Source: HXMU1420-13 sp965229525
GTDB taxonomy: Bacteria; Bacteroidota; Rhodothermia; Balneolales; Balneolaceae
Assembly: GCA_965229525.1 (NCBI GenBank)
Contig: OZ245886.1
Location: 2,356,001-2,420,000 of the forward strand
DNA: 64,000 nt
Direction: 5' to 3'
The first letter of the stretch is position 1. The number at the start of each line of letters is the position of its first letter. A program made the position numbers and the translations under genes. The notes under the pieces are model-generated. The model saw only the letters and a program-made list of their open reading frames with translations. It was not told the DNA's origin and did not search any database. Positions 63,485-64,000 of this stretch are shown here, piece by piece.

Positions 63485-64000
63485 TCAGAGGTTCAGAGCT
63501 TTAAGAATTATGTTTGGATTGAATTTCTTGTCGATGGATGGTAAATGGATTTCAAAAGTCTCTTTCTGAAGCTTCGTTGCAAAAATTTCATGAAAGAAAT
63601 AACTACCATATTTAACAACATAGGTAAGCAGAAAAAAACGATAACATTCTTTAAGTAAAAGGACTTCCTTTTCACTCAGAGGATTTCTTTTGTGGTAAGA
63701 TTTTAGATACAAAAGAAATCGCTCATGCATTAGCACATCGATGTTGTAAGTGAACACGGTTCTGTCTCCAGCTTCAGAAACAACACGGCTAAAGAAATAG
63801 AAATCCATCATTCTAGAACTCATTCTAAACCAATCATAATCCCATCGAGAGAAAAGTTGAAGGTCGTCGGTAACAGAAAAGTTGCCAATATTCCAGTCCA
63901 CAAAAACAGGAATTGCCTGTAAGGAATCGGCATCTAATTCAGCATAATTTTTTCTGAATATTTCGCATTGTTTATGAATCAAATCGAGTTGACCTCGATA
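63485..64000 (-). CDS. APH-superfamily phosphotransferase (C-terminal fragment)
   Basis: The frame is open to base 64000, so this is the C-terminal 171 residues of a gene that starts beyond the window. VFVDWNIGNF followed by SRWDYDWFRM resembles the kinase catalytic loop (D-x-N/W-x-x-N) and the metal-binding DYD of choline/aminoglycoside phosphotransferases. The remaining sequence is helical. Its stop is one base before the HAD gene, suggesting kinase and phosphatase act on related phosphorylated metabolites. Confidence 0.6.
   Translation of the reverse strand, partial: YRGQLDLIHKQCEIFRKNYAELDADSLQAIPVFVDWNIGNFSVTDDLQLFSRWDYDWFRMSSRMMDFYFFSRVVSEAGDRTVFTYNIDVLMHERFLLYLKSYHKRNPLSEKEVLLLKECYRFFLLTYVVKYGSYFFHEIFATKLQKETFEIHLPSIDKKFNPNIILKALNL

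Overview
The window looks like a chromosome segment from a free-living, flagellated member of the Balneolota/Bacteroidota side of the tree (Balneolaceae-like). This rests on a type IX-secretion style C-terminal sorting domain (NFPNPFNPTTT motif, gene at 11984), membrane-anchored AraC regulators, large BNR/sortilin and TolB-amidohydrolase secreted proteins, HisKA_2 PAS kinases, AT-rich DNA, and true bacterial flagellins, which most Bacteroidota lack. The taxonomic call is an inference from gene content. I saw no rRNA, tRNA, CRISPR array, insertion sequence or prophage.

Region by region. 1-1722: the end of a sugar-antigen locus (GT56-like N-acetylfucosaminyltransferase tail, then a WecE-like sugar aminotransferase). 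2036-8067: five consecutive flagellin genes, each with its own sigma-28-type promoter (TTTAAGA, exactly 15 nt, CGATAA) and its own terminator. 8160-18178: a transglutaminase-like secreted protein, an aldo-keto reductase, an AraC regulator, an NHL-propeller/T9SS cargo protein with an NTF2-like neighbour, a membrane class III cyclase and a 1096-residue BNR propeller protein. 18183-28507: a YgjP-type metalloprotease, ABC-F proteins Uup and EttA, a GH-like protein, unknown envelope proteins and a PAS/HisKA_2 kinase. 28655-35277: a TolB-amidohydrolase giant, a lipoprotein and an acetyl-CoA hydrolase/CoA-transferase.

35282-44033: a five-gene minus-strand operon (PDZ protein, NEW3-domain membrane protein, ABC ATPase, two paralogous ABC-2 permeases with large extracytoplasmic regions) transcribed divergently from a histidine kinase/OmpR regulator pair. 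CpxR-like direct repeats lie in the shared 136-bp promoter region, so the pair probably controls the transporter. 44044-48180: a 1378-residue soluble kinase with nine PAS-like domains, six of which repeat at exactly 131-residue spacing.

48354-53277: a UMF1 transporter, two bacterial-PH proteins and an ArsN2-like acetyltransferase lead into an arsenic cluster (arsR, DUF6428, arsC) with two near-identical palindromic operators touching the start codons of arsR and the DUF6428 gene. No arsenite efflux pump is present. 53359-64000: an unknown protein, a pair of secreted beta-propellers (one with a Met/His-rich, probably copper-binding loop), gcvP, a small membrane protein whose start codon lies in a perfect 9-bp hairpin, an M20 peptidase, a nucleotidyltransferase, a HAD-IIA protein and the tail of an APH-like kinase that leaves the window.
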